In this document: one piece after another, positions 1 to 13,095 of the stretch | Numbering within the stretch: the stretch's first letter is position 1 | Layout of the letters: each line of letters starts with the position of its first letter | From: Clavelina lepadiformis | Lineage: Eukaryota > Chordata > Ascidiacea > Aplousobranchia > Clavelinidae | Assembly: GCF_947623445.1 (NCBI RefSeq) | Contig: NC_135247.1 | Location: 3,350,501-3,414,500, forward strand | Length of the DNA: 64,000 nucleotides | Reading direction: 5' to 3' | Position numbers and translations under genes: made by a program | The notes under the pieces: model-generated | Databases searched by the model: none | Seen by the model: only the letters and a program-made list of their open reading frames with translations | Told to the model about the DNA's origin: nothing

Positions 1-769
1 GCCCAACTGCAACTTCGTAGACATTTTCAGCTGCTGTAGGAGCTGACGCTGCAGCAGCATAGCTAAATGAAGGAATCTGACCTCCTCCTCCACCACCACC
101 GCTGCTGCCTCCACCAAATGAACCTCCAGGGCCTCCTGGTGGGCCGGTTGGCAAGTCTTTGTTGAAATCCATAAAATCTGTATCCACATTAACAGCATCC
201 TGACGAAGTTCCTCTTCCATAACACGAGGATCAGGTGTGAAGTCTACATCTGCTGTCTTGCAGATCTCAACTAAGTAGCTTTCTACAAGGATCTTCTTTG
301 GAGGAGATAAATCAAGCTTGTTAATAACTCTTTCACAAACAGTACCAACCTGGTTAGATCGGCAAGCCTCCACATACTTTTTACCATAGTATGCTCCGAT
401 AAGATCATGGACCACTTTCAGTTCCTGACAATATTGCTGCAACCTTGGTGTGGCCCAAATTAAAGTGGATATAGGAGTTTTAAGACTTTCATCCAATACT
501 TTTGACTGTTTCATCAATCCTACTCTTCCAGATAGAAGATCAGCATACATTTCCACCAATTCCATTGCTTCCACTAAGTAGTCTTCACGAATGATGTGTT
601 CTACGCGAACTCTTGCGCGATCAACTTTTGCATTTTTCACATATTCAGCAATTTCCGGTCGAGCTCTCATGGCCTGGTCGGTTTTCTTCTTTTCAATTAA
701 TTTCAAACGAGTCACAACAAGACCCAGATTGACTTTCAGCTTCTGTTCATTAAAGCGGGGACCAAACAT
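1..769 (-). CDS. ist1: IST1 homologue (ESCRT-III regulator), 5' coding exon, 3' end outside window
   Basis: One open frame of 256 codons runs from the ATG at 769-767 to the window edge. The protein opens MFGPRFNEQKLKVNLGLVV, the typical IST1 start. It continues through the helical IST1 domain (about residues 1-170, including the VEHIIREDYLVEAMELVEMY region) into a Gly/Pro/Ser-rich linker. IST1 is an ESCRT-III-like protein that binds CHMP1 and VPS4 and acts in endosomal sorting, cytokinetic abscission and membrane tubule scission. The C-terminal MIT-interacting motifs are expected left of base 1. A pyrimidine-rich 3' splice site lies 29 bases before the ATG (boundary 798/799), so the transcript has either an upstream non-coding exon or a trans-spliced leader. 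I did not find a convincing upstream exon. The family assignment is firm. Confidence 0.95.
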   Translation of the reverse strand, partial: MFGPRFNEQKLKVNLGLVVTRLKLIEKKKTDQAMRARPEIAEYVKNAKVDRARVRVEHIIREDYLVEAMELVEMYADLLSGRVGLMKQSKVLDESLKTPISTLIWATPRLQQYCQELKVVHDLIGAYYGKKYVEACRSNQVGTVCERVINKLDLSPPKKILVESYLVEICKTADVDFTPDPRVMEEELRQDAVNVDTDFMDFNKDLPTGPPGGPGGSFGGGSSGGGGGGGQIPSFSYAAAASAPTAAENVYEVAVG

Positions 770-969
770 ATTTGCAAATTAATGAATATTAACCTAAACT
801 GCAATGAAATAAGTAAGCAATTAATTAATACAAATCATAATTCATAAATGTAGATATCATTCATAAAAAAGTTAGGGTGTCTGAAAGAAACATATACAGT
901 ATTACTGTCATACCATGGCTGTCACTTTGCATAGCTTGTAATTCGGTTTTTATTTTGTGATAAAAAAAA

Positions 970-988
970 CCTAGCCTAGCCTAGCCTA
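970..988. repeat. short CCTAG tandem repeat
   Basis: About four head-to-tail copies of CCTAG/CCTAA follow a run of A. It is a microsatellite-like tract with no sign of function. Confidence 0.7.
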
Positions 989-2240
989 AGAATTTTAAAA
1001 CAACAATAACTTTTCCTCAAATTCCTTCGATTGGAATTGTATACATTACATCTATAAAATTCACTTTGCAACTTTTTTAAATCTCAATCTTTTAACGCTT
1101 ACTTTGCAATAAAAGACAAAAAAGTAAAATTAAGTCTCAGAATTGCAGGGCACTATTTTAAATTGGTATAGATACAAATATGTTTTCAGAGATCTCTTAA
1201 ACTTTTGCACTCCCACTTGAAGGTCTGAATGGGAAGGAGTTATGAGGTATTAATAGAAAGAAATTATGATGTATTCCTCAATAGTTGATCCTGATGTGGG
1301 TATGATAATCTCCTACTGGAAATTTTGCTTTCAATGCCCTAAGAAATGTGCCAATAACTGTAATATCAAACTATAATAATACTACGCCACGCCAACATAA
1401 TACTTATAATAACCTACGATAGAATATAAGGCAAACTTTCTCTGGATTTCTCCGGCTCATCATACAAATTTTCTAGTAGGGTGATAATCTTTATCCTCAA
1501 ACTGAGGAAAGTCTTTGCACGACTAAAACCAGCGATAATTCTTCCATAGTTTCTTTAAGCAACAAAACTAGTAATTTTGGTCAGAGTAATTAAGTTACCG
1601 AAATTTTTGCATGGGAAATGCATTCCTTGTATTTAACTAAATTTTAACAGTTTACAGTCAGGCTAGACCTTATTTTGCCACCTAACATTCACAAGTCTGC
1701 TTTTAATTTCCAAGGTAGTCTCAGTAAATTGCATGAGGAAAGAGTTATGTTAGCTTAGAAAGCAACATAATTGAACGTGCGCATACAATAAGCTATTTTG
1801 GATTTTCCAAATTGCTAGGCTATGTAGATGTAACTTGCGGAAAAAAGAATGCTTTTCATACGCCTCCCTTTAGCTTAGCACCATGCCACTATCCTGCCAT
1901 CGGACCATATATAATATTAATTATAACCTAATGCTCGCAGTTAGCTTGCATTGCCTTTGTCAAATCACCAAAAAGTAGGAACTGTACTTTACTGATTTAG
2001 TGAACAACTGGCTTACTCTTCAAAAAAACTGAGTGTGCTCATTGTCGGCTTAAAATTTAAAGCTTTCCCACAACCATGGCGTTAGATCCAATTAAGTTCT
2101 TTAAAAATAAGAGCTATCCTAAACTATTTGCTTGTGACGCATGTGACCAATTGCGTGACTATGTGATTAATTCATTACGTCATATCGATAATCACACTTG
2201 TTTCTGATTGTTTATTATGAGAAAAGACCCCATGACGCGC

Positions 2241-2252
2241 GACGTCACGTGA
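2241..2252. promoter_or_regulatory. CRE-like plus E-box composite (GACGTCACGTGA)
   Basis: The site contains the core ACGTCA directly overlapping CACGTG, the binding words for CREB/ATF and USF/MYC-type factors. A second ATTACGTCAT-like site lies at about 2174-2183. Both are in the gap upstream of ist1, where its promoter would be expected. Function is inferred from motif and position only. Confidence 0.3.
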
Positions 2253-3056
2253 TAACTTGTGACAACCATAGAAATCATACCTTTAAACAAATAACAACGT
2301 CTTGTTTCATATCTACTGTTTTTTAATAGAAGTCTAAGGTGATAGTTATTACCTGAACTTGAAGTTTATTTTTAACAATTTTTATTTTAACAATGTGTAA
2401 AATAAAGGCATTCGATTACCACACACTGCATTACTCATCATAACGAATAAAAATCCTTAATATTGCCGTATTTTGGACTAACACAAAGTATGCTTTTTCT
2501 TAGCAAAAGCAGACCATTCAGTTTATTGAAGAAAAAAAAACAGTTGAAAAAAGTAAGTAGCGGAAAAAATAGTGCAAAATCTGTGACAAACAGTGACCGC
2601 TTTCAGGGCAAATAAAATCATTTAAGTACACAATCAAATTACACAAGTACAAGTACCAAATATCACAAAAAATACAAACTATCCTAACAGTGAATACCTT
2701 TGTAATGTGTTAATTACACTTGATTATATGACGAAGACGTGCAATACTATGTCATTTAGTAGTCATTTTCCAAGCTACCACAGAAAAACTACAAAATACA
2801 AAAAATACAAATGAAACTGGTTGAAACAAGACTGAAAGGTTGCCAATATCTTTCCAGAAATGGTACATTGCAAGCAAAGCTCTTACTTGCGAATCAATCT
2901 TATTCAACCCCAGTCTAACTAGAAACTAATCTACATTGTGCGTATCTCCTATTCCAAGACAAGATTTTTGATAATATGGTGACTCGGTTTTTGAAATATA
3001 ATTGGAACGTGTGTATGACAGCAGTGCAATGAAGTCAAAAAACAACCCCACAATGG

Positions 3057-6000
3057 TTATGGATAAAATGGTTTGCCCGATACCCATTTCCTTTCTTTTC
3101 CAGAAGTTTCATTCTTGTTATCTTGTCGTGCAGTTTGGTCAGCATGGTCTCTAATAACTTGCCTGAAAAGTAACAAAAGTCTAATAAGATACCACAAGTC
3201 ATGCTCACATTGCAGATTATCGAGCTTACATTCTGCAACACAACGTGAAAACATTTCAGCCTTATAAGCATATACCTAAAACGCCTTGCTTGAGTGAGGA
3301 ATTTTCTCGCACGATCGATTTCATTTCCAAGTTTCTTCAAATCATCTCCTTGAAATTTAGGCAGATTGGGATCCTGCCAACATCATAAATTGTCATGTTC
3401 AATATTATGATGAGATCAATTTTACTACAAAGAAGAATCATGGTCATTAGACGTTCAGTTGTCACTTGTCCTTACATCTTCATCAAAGCATCCATCCTGC
3501 ATCAATCTATGGACTGCAAACTGAGCATCCATCTCACCATGGCAACGATGGAATCGTCCTTTTGTTAGTTTGGACAGTTTTTTCAGAAAATCATTAGCTC
3601 CACTGCACATGAATATTTTACCAGTTAACTAACAGTTTATAAGGTACCACTTGCGATATTACAAGTGTGAACATCATATGCTTGTATACTGTGTACAGTG
3701 CCACCAAATGTGAAAAAAATGTCAACAAATTCATGGGAAAGAAATACTACTTATGCGAGATGTTCAAGAGTGTTTAAACTGTCAAGCTTAGCATGAAATA
3801 GCATGCATTGTAGTTAAAAATCATGCATTATAATTTTAATCCATAAATGACAAATAGACCGCAACTGCATAGCATGTTTCACTTACTTGTCGTCACAGTT
3901 AAACGAGATGCAATGAATTGGAACCTTCTTTACATTCATTTCTTCCACTTTCTCCAAAGTCAACTGTACACTTGTGTCTGGTTTACCGTCAGTGACTAGG
4001 TAAACTGCCTCCACTTCGGGGTCACCAAATGCAACCTGTTAAGTTTAAAATATTCTGAACAGCATAAGAGTAAAATGCAGTACATTTGGATTTCAACATC
4101 ACTATACACAAAAACCATTCAAGGCAACTATAACTTAACCCAATTGTTAAAGTTTCTTAGAATATCTCAAAGATTCATAGGATGGAGTTCATTTAAGATG
4201 TTAAGTTATAAAGAAATGACAAAGAAATACAACACAATACAACCCTTCTCAACCACAAACAATAAAGACTCAATAGATCGAGTGGTTACCTCCAAAGCTT
4301 CAAGTGTTGCAGACCCCCCATGAGCTGCCAGTGACGCAGTCCATTGCACGGCATCATGACACGTGGTTTCATTTGATTCTGTGACGTTTTCTTGCCATTG
4401 TTTCCATTCATTGGAGAAAGCAATCAAGTTGAAACTATTGACGTGTAAATGAAGACATCAATGAAGCATCAGAATTCAGAGCAGTAAAAATGTCAATTAG
4501 TAGAAGTATATTCTAAAAAAAGCGTAACTAAAGCAATCCCAATGCAACAATAGTGTTATTAGATATCATCTGCACATAATTCGTAAAAATCAGCATAGTG
4601 GCACTTTTTAAACAACAAAGGAGCTCCCTATGCAATTAACAAGCGCTGAACGTTTGGATAAATCATTAATTAACAATTAAGGGACCGTCTTACGCAATTT
4701 TGTTAGCTTGAAACTGTTCCCAGATGAGTGAGGTCATCTCCTTCTGTAGTTCTTCCATATAATATCCCATTGATCCTGAAGTATCCAGAAGAACCACCAC
4801 CTTGAAACCATAGAATAAATACACCGTAGGCGTAAATACAAAGACGTCGCTTAAAATTATGTTATTCCTCTATGATTTGTAAACATTGCCGTTCAGTGCA
4901 ATGTACAAACAATTAACATTAAATATTTACATCATTAATATGCTGCACAGCAGCTTACATTATTCTCAAGGATTGATCCGAAAACTCTTCTGCTGCCAGA
5001 AAGTAACCACTGCATTCGTCTAATATATCGGTGTATCGTTGAGGTAACATGATGCTCATAATCATCCATCTCCGATTCTTGCATATCAACGTGGCGGACA
5101 GTACCCTGCAAAAAAACAGGTTTTAGGACAGAAATTATCGTTCTAAAGTCAGCTGAAGTAAGTGTTTCAGTACCTCGACATCAACGCTGGGAAATATAGA
5201 GCAGTACCACTTTGATGTTGTGCTTGTTCCCTTGCTTTTGGATTTTTCATGGATGCAGATAGGTCCGGAGACATATCTGTTCAGGTTTAGCTTGAGTTTG
5301 TTGATACCGTATTTCTTCAACCACTAAAGTAATGCGTCGGTGTTAAAATCTCCACCACAGTTAAGACACCATTTTAATCGTACCGTCAGTAGATTCTACA
5401 CATGCTCGAGAAACTGAAGATGCCGCTAATAAGCAAAATGTATATTTCTCTCTAACGTCTGATAGATTTAAAAAAAAAACTTTGCTGAATTTTATTATTA
5501 CACATTGATCACCAGAGACACCACCACCAGGACATTGATCACCAGACTCACCCTTTACTGTAGGGAGATCCTGCATCTCACAATTTTATTGCATTTAAAC
5601 AAAGCAGTTAACAATGTAGTTTTATAGAAATAATAGCTGTTTATTTTCAACATAAAAGTGTGCAGTCGGTGTAATGAACAATAAACTTAGTCATTACATC
5701 TACCTGGGTGGTTGATATTCGTTCCTCTGTTTGTGGAAAGACTGGTTCCGGAACTGCCTTTCTCACACTTTTCTGCTTTGGATATTTTTTAAAGTATATT
5801 CCCACTGAATTCTTGTCCTCTGTGTAGAATGGCTCCTGCCTAAGATTTCGCTTTGTCTTTGAACTGCTCCGTGGTGACGGACTGTTGTCAAATGGGTCTG
5901 TTATTAGAAGATCTCTGTTAATGGCTACTGAACAAAAAATGAAAATCGATCAGTTATTCTACAAATACTACCTCCTGGTAGCATTGCTTTCCTGTTGGGT

Positions 6001-9000
6001 GCTTTCCATGCAAGTGACTTCGGCGGTTCAGATTCCAGCATAGTCTGAAAGCGACATAAACAGAAAATTAGACTATAACTGAACATCAGAAAAATTGAAA
6101 GCCTGATCTTGATAACAACTACCAATAATAAGTTAATCAATTAATAAAGTCTTTTTCATGAATCAAATAATAGGAAGAAGCATTTGTACCAACCTTACGA
6201 GCCATAGTCAGGGCTGTCTCTCGAGGTGCGATGAATCCAATTGCTTTCGGTGGCTCATATCTCTTCTTTCTAGTGGTAGTTCCTCCTCCATCACACAACA
6301 TCTGGCATCAGATAACAATCAATGAAAAGACAAGATGTTTAAAAAGTTAAATGATTCTTAGAATATTGTTGCGTCTGAAATATTTAATCCGGACATCACC
6401 TTCTTGCTTGGTGACTATTTGGATCAGCTCGTAGACCAAATTTTGACGTAAAACTAGTTACTAATTAAGGAAATGCAATACTGATGCAGAGAATAGCACC
6501 ATATCAATAGCATCAATCTAGTTACTATATTAAAGTATCACCAGCTGTTGCTTAGCCGTTAACTCCTCTTTTCTTCTTTCATCCCGGAGTTTTACAGATT
6601 CGACCAGTGACGAACATCTTCTTGAATAATGTATCGCTTTCTCCATCTCACAAGTGAGGACTATGATGTCATCGCTTTCAATAATACCTGTGAAAGTTTG
6701 AAAAATTGAAAAGCTGTTGTTTGAAGAGTACGCCAAAACAACATTAACTAAATCACAGCAAAGAATTTATCAAGATGTGTACTTCACAATTAAACAATAA
6801 AATAAAATTCAAAACTCCCACAAAAATCAATACAAATTTAAGATCAGTGAAGTGCAGGGACACGGAGTAACAGACAAACAATGCAACATACCACTTTCCC
6901 TAAACCAGTGGAATCTTCCCGCTGTTGCATGGGCGAGATTTCGCAAATAGTCGGCCATTTGTGGCATTGTTGCATACCTACTTGGCATCTCAGATTCATG
7001 TAGCTATGTAGTTGAAAATAAAACAACCCAAAATTTAAAAATGTTTGCTTTGCCTAATCTCAACGTTGTCAGAATCAATTTTAGCAGAAATATCGTACCT
7101 AGAAGATTTATCATCAATGCCATAGAGAAAGTAAGAATACGAAAAAATGGGTACTAAACATTAACACATTATACTTACATTGTAATCATCGATACTGAAA
7201 AGCACGGAATGAATTCTCATGTCCGATCCAATGCAGGCCTCACAAGCAAAAGAACAAAGAACATCCTAAAAGATACAGAACAGCACAGTTATTAAATGTG
7301 GAAGTATCAATACAAGTTCCACGTTTTAGATTTTATCCTGAGTACTATTCGAGTAGTATTCGCAGTTTGATAAGTTAACGTCGTCTAAAAATTAAACCTC
7401 TGCGTGAAAATGTAAAAGTAACTTTATCAACCTCTTCCTGATCCGGAACACCGCTTGTGATGAGATAAAGTCCCTGGGGTCCTCCGTAGTTCTTGATGTC
7501 TTCTCCGTTCTCAATCGCAGTGCGGAAAGCTGATAAAACATTTCGACTCCCGCTTGCTTCAAGATGTTGGACCCATCTTTGTGAAGGGACGTGATAGTTA
7601 ATTTTGTGACAATTTTTCTAAACTCCATTGTGACATCAAGGGGGCATACATTTAAACTATTGCATTTGTTACAACATGTACTTTCAGTTGGACACAAAGC
7701 TTGATCGAAAATCTGGCAGAACAAGAACACAAAAACATCAATGTTATATTTAACTTACAGCCACGCAGCTTGTAAATTTTCAGGGGTAGGCTTCACCATG
7801 TGAGGTTTCCACATTTTTGGATAACTTCCAAAACTGAAAAGAACCACAAGTTGGTCAAACAAATACTGTTTTTATTCAAACTAGCAAAATCTTTATTTAA
7901 AAATACCAATAATAAACTTTGTAACAAACCATAACCCACGCTATTATGTTAAATGCTTGTTTGTTGCCCATTTGTTGCTCCAACAGAAGGCGAAGGGAAT
8001 GTTGAACATGAACAATATAAGCTTTGTTCGATATTGATGTGTCCACCAGAAGAATGATTCTAAATTTGATAAAAACAACGCTTTAGTTTGCCTGCTGTGT
8101 ACGCTTCGCTATTTATGTATTAGCATAGAAATCTCTTAGTATTAGTATCTATACTGTGAAGTTTAGCAAACTTAAGTTGATTACCGTTTTTCAACAACTG
8201 TCCCCCAAATTTTTCTGCTGCCACTAGCCAACCATTCTATTCTACGTTCAAATGTCTTAACTGAAGTACCAAGTTCTTTCTGAAATTAAATAAAATACAC
8301 ATTGTGAAACAACAGTCTGCAGACAAACAGAACTATAGGCAAAACAATTGTACAACGCAAATAACAATCATAGTTTCATCAATATGCAAAGCGTATAAAA
8401 CAAGTGTCCACAGTTTAAAACAGCTACTGTATATCCAACACCACAGGCAATTATGTTCAACTGACCGATCTGGGTAAAAAATGATGTGACTATTTTAAAA
8501 AGAACAGCACATTATATAACTCACCGCATGTGATTAAGTTTAAAGCATATGAAAAAAGAAAAATTAAGAAATGAAAACAATTTTTAGGCCTTGCAGCACT
8601 TTGTACTGGTGAGTGAAAAATGTTCTGACTAAATAGTTCAATTGAACAACCATGACAATAAAAACGAAGACCAGACCACACAAAACTTTAGATTAGGCTG
8701 CATGGAGCCTTCAAGTTGGACATCGCTGGTCTAAAAGTAGGTTACCTGGTATTCATAGAGCATTGCTATGTCGACGTGGACGTTCTTAATACTTCCATCG
8801 TGCCATTCAAATTGCTGCATTGCTTTCTGAAGGCAATTATAATAGGTTATATTATGAAAATATTCCACTGCTAACATTGTTACCAATTGCAGTACATCGG
8901 TACATCATACATAACAAAAACTCTAACATCAGAAACAAATATATAACCAATTATACGATACTGTTTTCATAAAATATTTCAATAACACACCCCATGAACC

Positions 9001-12000
9001 TTTGATCCGACTGACTTTCTCAAAATAGGAATAAAATCTTGAACAGGGTCAAATGCATTGGGAGCCAAGATCTGTAGGAGAAAGAGGAACATGGCAATAA
9101 TTATAACTTGTTATTATACCCACCAACCATAGCTAGCTACTAGTGGTAATTAGCTAATGTAGCAAACTAAGGCACAAATAGACAACTAACATAGTACATG
9201 CTAATTATTTTGCCAAAAAATGCCAAAACCTATTCTACATATTAAAATCCATAAAACTGTTGAAATATTACTAAGTTAACCTGATACAAGTTAAGATTTT
9301 TCGCTCGAAGCCCGTTATCTCTCAACCACTCTACTGAAGTTGAAGGGTGAAAATTGGGGGTCTCAATACTAAGGGGTCGATGGTGACTGGGAGGACGAGG
9401 CAAAAATCTTGCCTTCGATAACCTGCTCACTTCCATTGAAATCTAAATTTAGAGAAAACAGCATTATAATGATCCGAATAAAAAATAGATTTCTAAAAGA
9501 TAAAATTATCAATTCGTATATAATAATAATTAAGTTATAAAATAACAAGATAGAGTTTTATATGAAACTAGCCTCATTCTCTATGCTGATCAAAGCATCT
9601 CCAAGCATTCCAGTGCGCATTTGTTTGATTTTCGATATCACGTCAACCGCTCTCTGAGCCTCTCTCAAAAGAAGCTGTATGTCGAAACTCTGAGAGGAGA
9701 CATATTTTTATATTTATAGATACAAGTTAATATGGTAGTACTACCCACTACGCATGGCTGTCAAAAGTGTTTTGTTTATTTTTACTGCATTGATTGAAAA
9801 TGCATTGCCTCAAAAAATGCTGTGTATGTCAGAATACTTATTGAAGAGTGTCATTAAATTCATTTATGTCACATAGATTTGTTTACCTTGTACACTTCTC
9901 TATCATCAGATGAATTGTAGCAATGATATCGACCTTTGGAAAACTCGGCCAATCGTTGAAGGGTATCATGAGTCAGATGATTGCTTGTGTCGTACGCTAC
10001 AGCGTGGATTGGTATCTTCTTCCCCAGAAGACATTGTTGAACATAGTCAAATAGAACGCTAGATGTCTGGTCAGGACTGGTAAAAAATCATTATGAAGTA
10101 TTAACATGTGGTAATAAAAAATTATGAACATTGGGCAACAGACATATTTTAATATGTACCGCATTAATTTTAATTTTACTTGGTATTTTCAGGCATATAT
10201 CTATATTCTATACGTTGCAATAGACGTGGTACCCAATCCCAACCTGCAGTGCACATGTCACTAGTGGCGCACAAGAACCTTTTGAATGGAACATGAGTAA
10301 TTTTGGCAAAAATATTTGGTGTAGGTAAACTAATGTAAAATTCAAAACTTTCCAACCAAAATTTTCCCTCTGTAGCATGTCATTTGTATCATTTCGCTAT
10401 TCTTGATTAATTTTAAACATGATTGTGTCTGTTATGATGCAAGAGTGTGCAAGTACATGTTATATAATGTAGGCCATCTAGTCAGCCTTTTGGAACAAAG
10501 ACAAGGATGGTTAGAGTCAATTGTACATAACTTCCACAATCCACACAGTATGTGATGAAAAAGCTAAAAAACCACTGCAATAGTCCAACTACTACCTAGT
10601 AATATATGGAACAATTGCAAAAGTGGCAATCAGCGCCAAAACAAACTCAAGTTTTATATCAAAGAAAAAAGTTAAACAAAAAACTTACCAGTTTCCCAAA
10701 ATAATCAAAATTGAATTAAGCCGTTTCACTTTTAAGATGTGCTTAAATGCTGCGAGCATGTTGCATCCACCAGAGGGATGTAGACCACGAACAAAATCTC
10801 TCGCTTCTTCCAATCTGAGTTGAGATAAAACGTCAATTTAACAACTTCATTGTAATAGCATTTCTTTTATTGCAAACTACATGAAAATTTTCTGTATTCT
10901 AGAATGCACTTACATTCTAACATTTATGTCCCTTGCACTGTTCCAAAGTGGTTCAGAATTTGTACCAAAACTCAGGAAATACAAAGATTTCTTGAACTGC
11001 AATTGCTCATCGATTAAATACTATGAAAAAAACACAATAAAATCTTTTGTTTCAGACAAAATTATCCAACCGATTTGTACCTACATGTACTGATTTGTAC
11101 AATTTTACAGGGAAGCAAATCACAGTCGTCGGTCTCTATGAGCAGAATATCAAATGCACAGAATAATATTTAACACCTCACCAGCAAAGACTGCTGAAAT
11201 TCCTCAAGTCTGCCAAATCCAGTATTTGCATCGGAAGAATCAATCAATATGCCCACTCTGTCTCCTTTCACCAAGCCAAATAACTAAAAAGCGTAAAGAG
11301 ACTGTAATCTAGTTTGTCATAAAATGCAAGCTATGCACATGTTTACACCAAAAGCAACCTTTTTGCTTCCTTCCAGAAGCCACTTCACTCTCTTGTGGTA
11401 TTGTTCAATGGCTCTGTACAACAAATTATGAAGACAACAACTAAAAAACGTATCATTTGACACCAAGTACACCATGTTTTGACGAAATTGGGGTTCAGTA
11501 CACCACACTGATACCCTGCATTCTCATACGGGAAAGTGAACAGAGAATTAAAATGTTACAAACTACACGTTACCAGCAAACATACACAATGGCGTACTTA
11601 CAGATTTAACTTGTATTCTACTTCAGCAATATATGTTGCATCAAATACAAGGTGAGGGCCTTGACCAACTTTCCTAAATCAAGTCAAAAGTGTCATTCTG
11701 ATTGCATTCTAGTGATAGCAAAGAAATGAGAGACCAACTCTTACTTGACTTGCTTTCCCTTTTGCAGTAAATCTTTTAAAGTTAGTTTTTGATGCGTAAT
11801 GCTGTGATTATTCAGCCATTCTTCAGAAGTCTGTCCCTTGCTTGGAACAGCTGTGTACTTCTTCGCTTTCTACAAAACACTCGCTGTCAGAGGTTGGAAA
11901 ATTATGAATATGGCATGGTGAAAGATTTTGTACATCCAAAGTGAGTTTCCATGAAACCAGATATCAAGATGATTATTTAAAATATTTACAGACAAAAACA

Positions 12001-13095
12001 AAAATTAATCCTGCCCAAAATGATTCTACTCAAACATAGATAACCACAACATAATTTTAGCTCGCTTACTGAAGAATGCAGATCTACTAAATCTATGGCA
12101 TATGAGCTAGTGGCAAACAAAAGCTCACGGCTTCTTTTTACCTACCAGACAAGTACATAACCTGAAACAAAGTAAAACTTCCTAAATGGCATTTTTTCGT
12201 TTATCCAGTGTATGGTTCTTAAGAACATTGGTGACAAGTGGCAACTAAATGTAATTGCTGAAAACACCACTGCCAACATAAAGTTTATTGTTTGTTTGGT
12301 TTGTAAATTGGATTATAGTATCTATGCTCAAACTGAGAAAAATCTTCCCATAACTTAAACTCTGTGACATTTTTCCTCCGCTTAGGCAAGGGGATTTCAA
12401 TTTCAAAAATAATAACGGATCCAAGACTAAACACAAACAAAGCTGTTGGATATGGAGTTTTCAGCTCACTTTGATTAATATAGATTATTATGTAAATCAA
12501 AAAACAGCATATAGTTTGGCACTGTGAAGGTTAACTTTATTTATATTTTTCTACACGAGCTTTTGCAAGCATAAGCTTGCTTCTTCAGGTGTACTGAAAA
12601 AATGATAGATAGAGATGGATTTTCATGCAAGCCACAGGGTTTTTGCAACTTCTTTGGACTAACTTGTTTGTTTATAATTTGAATGTGGACTAGAGTTTAT
12701 ATAACTACATATATACTAACCACAGAGTGAGTTTCGAAAAGATTTTTCTTATGGACACTTAGAATAGTCTTCTTCGTCAAATATAATCTTTTATCTTAAA
12801 ATCATGAAAATCACATACTTGTAGATCCAAAGTTTGATTCACGTGAGTCACAATAAGGTCAGATTGTGGAGTAATTGACAGTTTATCAAAGTTGTCAATT
12901 TTCCATGCAGGTCTTTTTCCAAAACTTCTAAAGTCGTCAGGTTGGCTAGAGCTGTAATTTTTATGTGTGTTAAAGAGATAGAAATAAAAATTCTTCAACC
13001 CATATGGGTTAAAATGGATTTTAGATGAGTTGCATTATTTTCATTCACCTATCCACTCCATGAAACATGTGATAATCATCTAAAATTTCTTGCAT
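3057..13095 (-). CDS. VWA3A/VWA3B-like protein with three von Willebrand A domains
   Basis: Thirty-one coding exons join without a phase conflict into 1203 residues, close to human VWA3A. Exons (high to low): 13095-13049, 12951-12819, 11869-11745, 11673-11602, 11413-11359, 11283-11182, 11020-10914, 10814-10689, 10076-9887, 9689-9573, 9442-9281, 9071-8991, 8826-8746, 8279-8185, 8059-7940, 7833-7759, 7576-7432, 7265-7179, 7003-6892, 6687-6542, 6301-6194, 6044-5972, 5927-5704, 5323-5174, 5105-4959, 4800-4694, 4434-4290, 4035-3887, 3602-3476, 3373-3276, 3162-3057. Each of the three modules has a WL...G...L-L segment, an R..WL..GSR segment and a VWA fold (about residues 145-305, 497-660, 961-1120). 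The MIDAS is complete only in the third (DTSGSMG, LVTDGKPD). No signal peptide or membrane segment is seen, so it is probably intracellular. The molecular role of VWA3A/B is poorly known. The start is supported by a 3' splice site 6 bases before the ATG. The intron at 9443-9572 appears to use a GC donor. The last exon is the least certain. Confidence 0.9.
11870..12818. other. second intron of the VWA gene (949 bases) with retroelement-like debris
   Basis: This is the longest intron of the gene. It contains a hammerhead-like motif at 12552-12593 on the minus strand followed by AATAAA. It also contains an exon-like open stretch at about 12260-12425 (minus) rich in charged residues, preceded by a TTTAG acceptor. 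The flanking exons join in phase 0 without it, so it is not needed for the main protein. Confidence 0.5.
12552..12593 (-). ncRNA. hammerhead-ribozyme-like motif, probably degenerate
   Basis: On the minus strand the order is TACAC (stem I), CTGAAGA (core), an extra A, GCAAGC-TTAT-GCTTGC (perfect 6-bp stem II), AAA where GAA is expected, AGCT (loopless stem III), C at the cleavage position, then GTGTA (perfect 5-bp stem I partner). An AATAAA follows shortly after. Loopless or very short stem III is known for hammerheads carried by Penelope-like and related retroelements. The G12-to-A change and the bulged A argue that this copy is inactive. The identity is inference from base pairing. Confidence 0.45.

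Larger units (their letters stand above)
800..3056. other. intergenic region between IST1 and the VWA gene
   Basis: This stretch is AT-rich and has no convincing exon on either strand. On the minus strand it should hold the 3' UTR of the VWA gene (AATAAA-type signal at about 2522-2527) and the promoter of ist1. A small CCTAG repeat lies at 970-988 and a CRE/E-box composite at 2241-2252. Nothing else is recognised. Confidence 0.6.

Noticed and set aside
5361..5576. Open frame in a VWA intron, possibly an extra exon
   Set aside because: Adding any part of it breaks the reading frame into WLKKYGINKLKLNLN, while direct splicing ...ISTTQ to WLKK keeps the module pattern.
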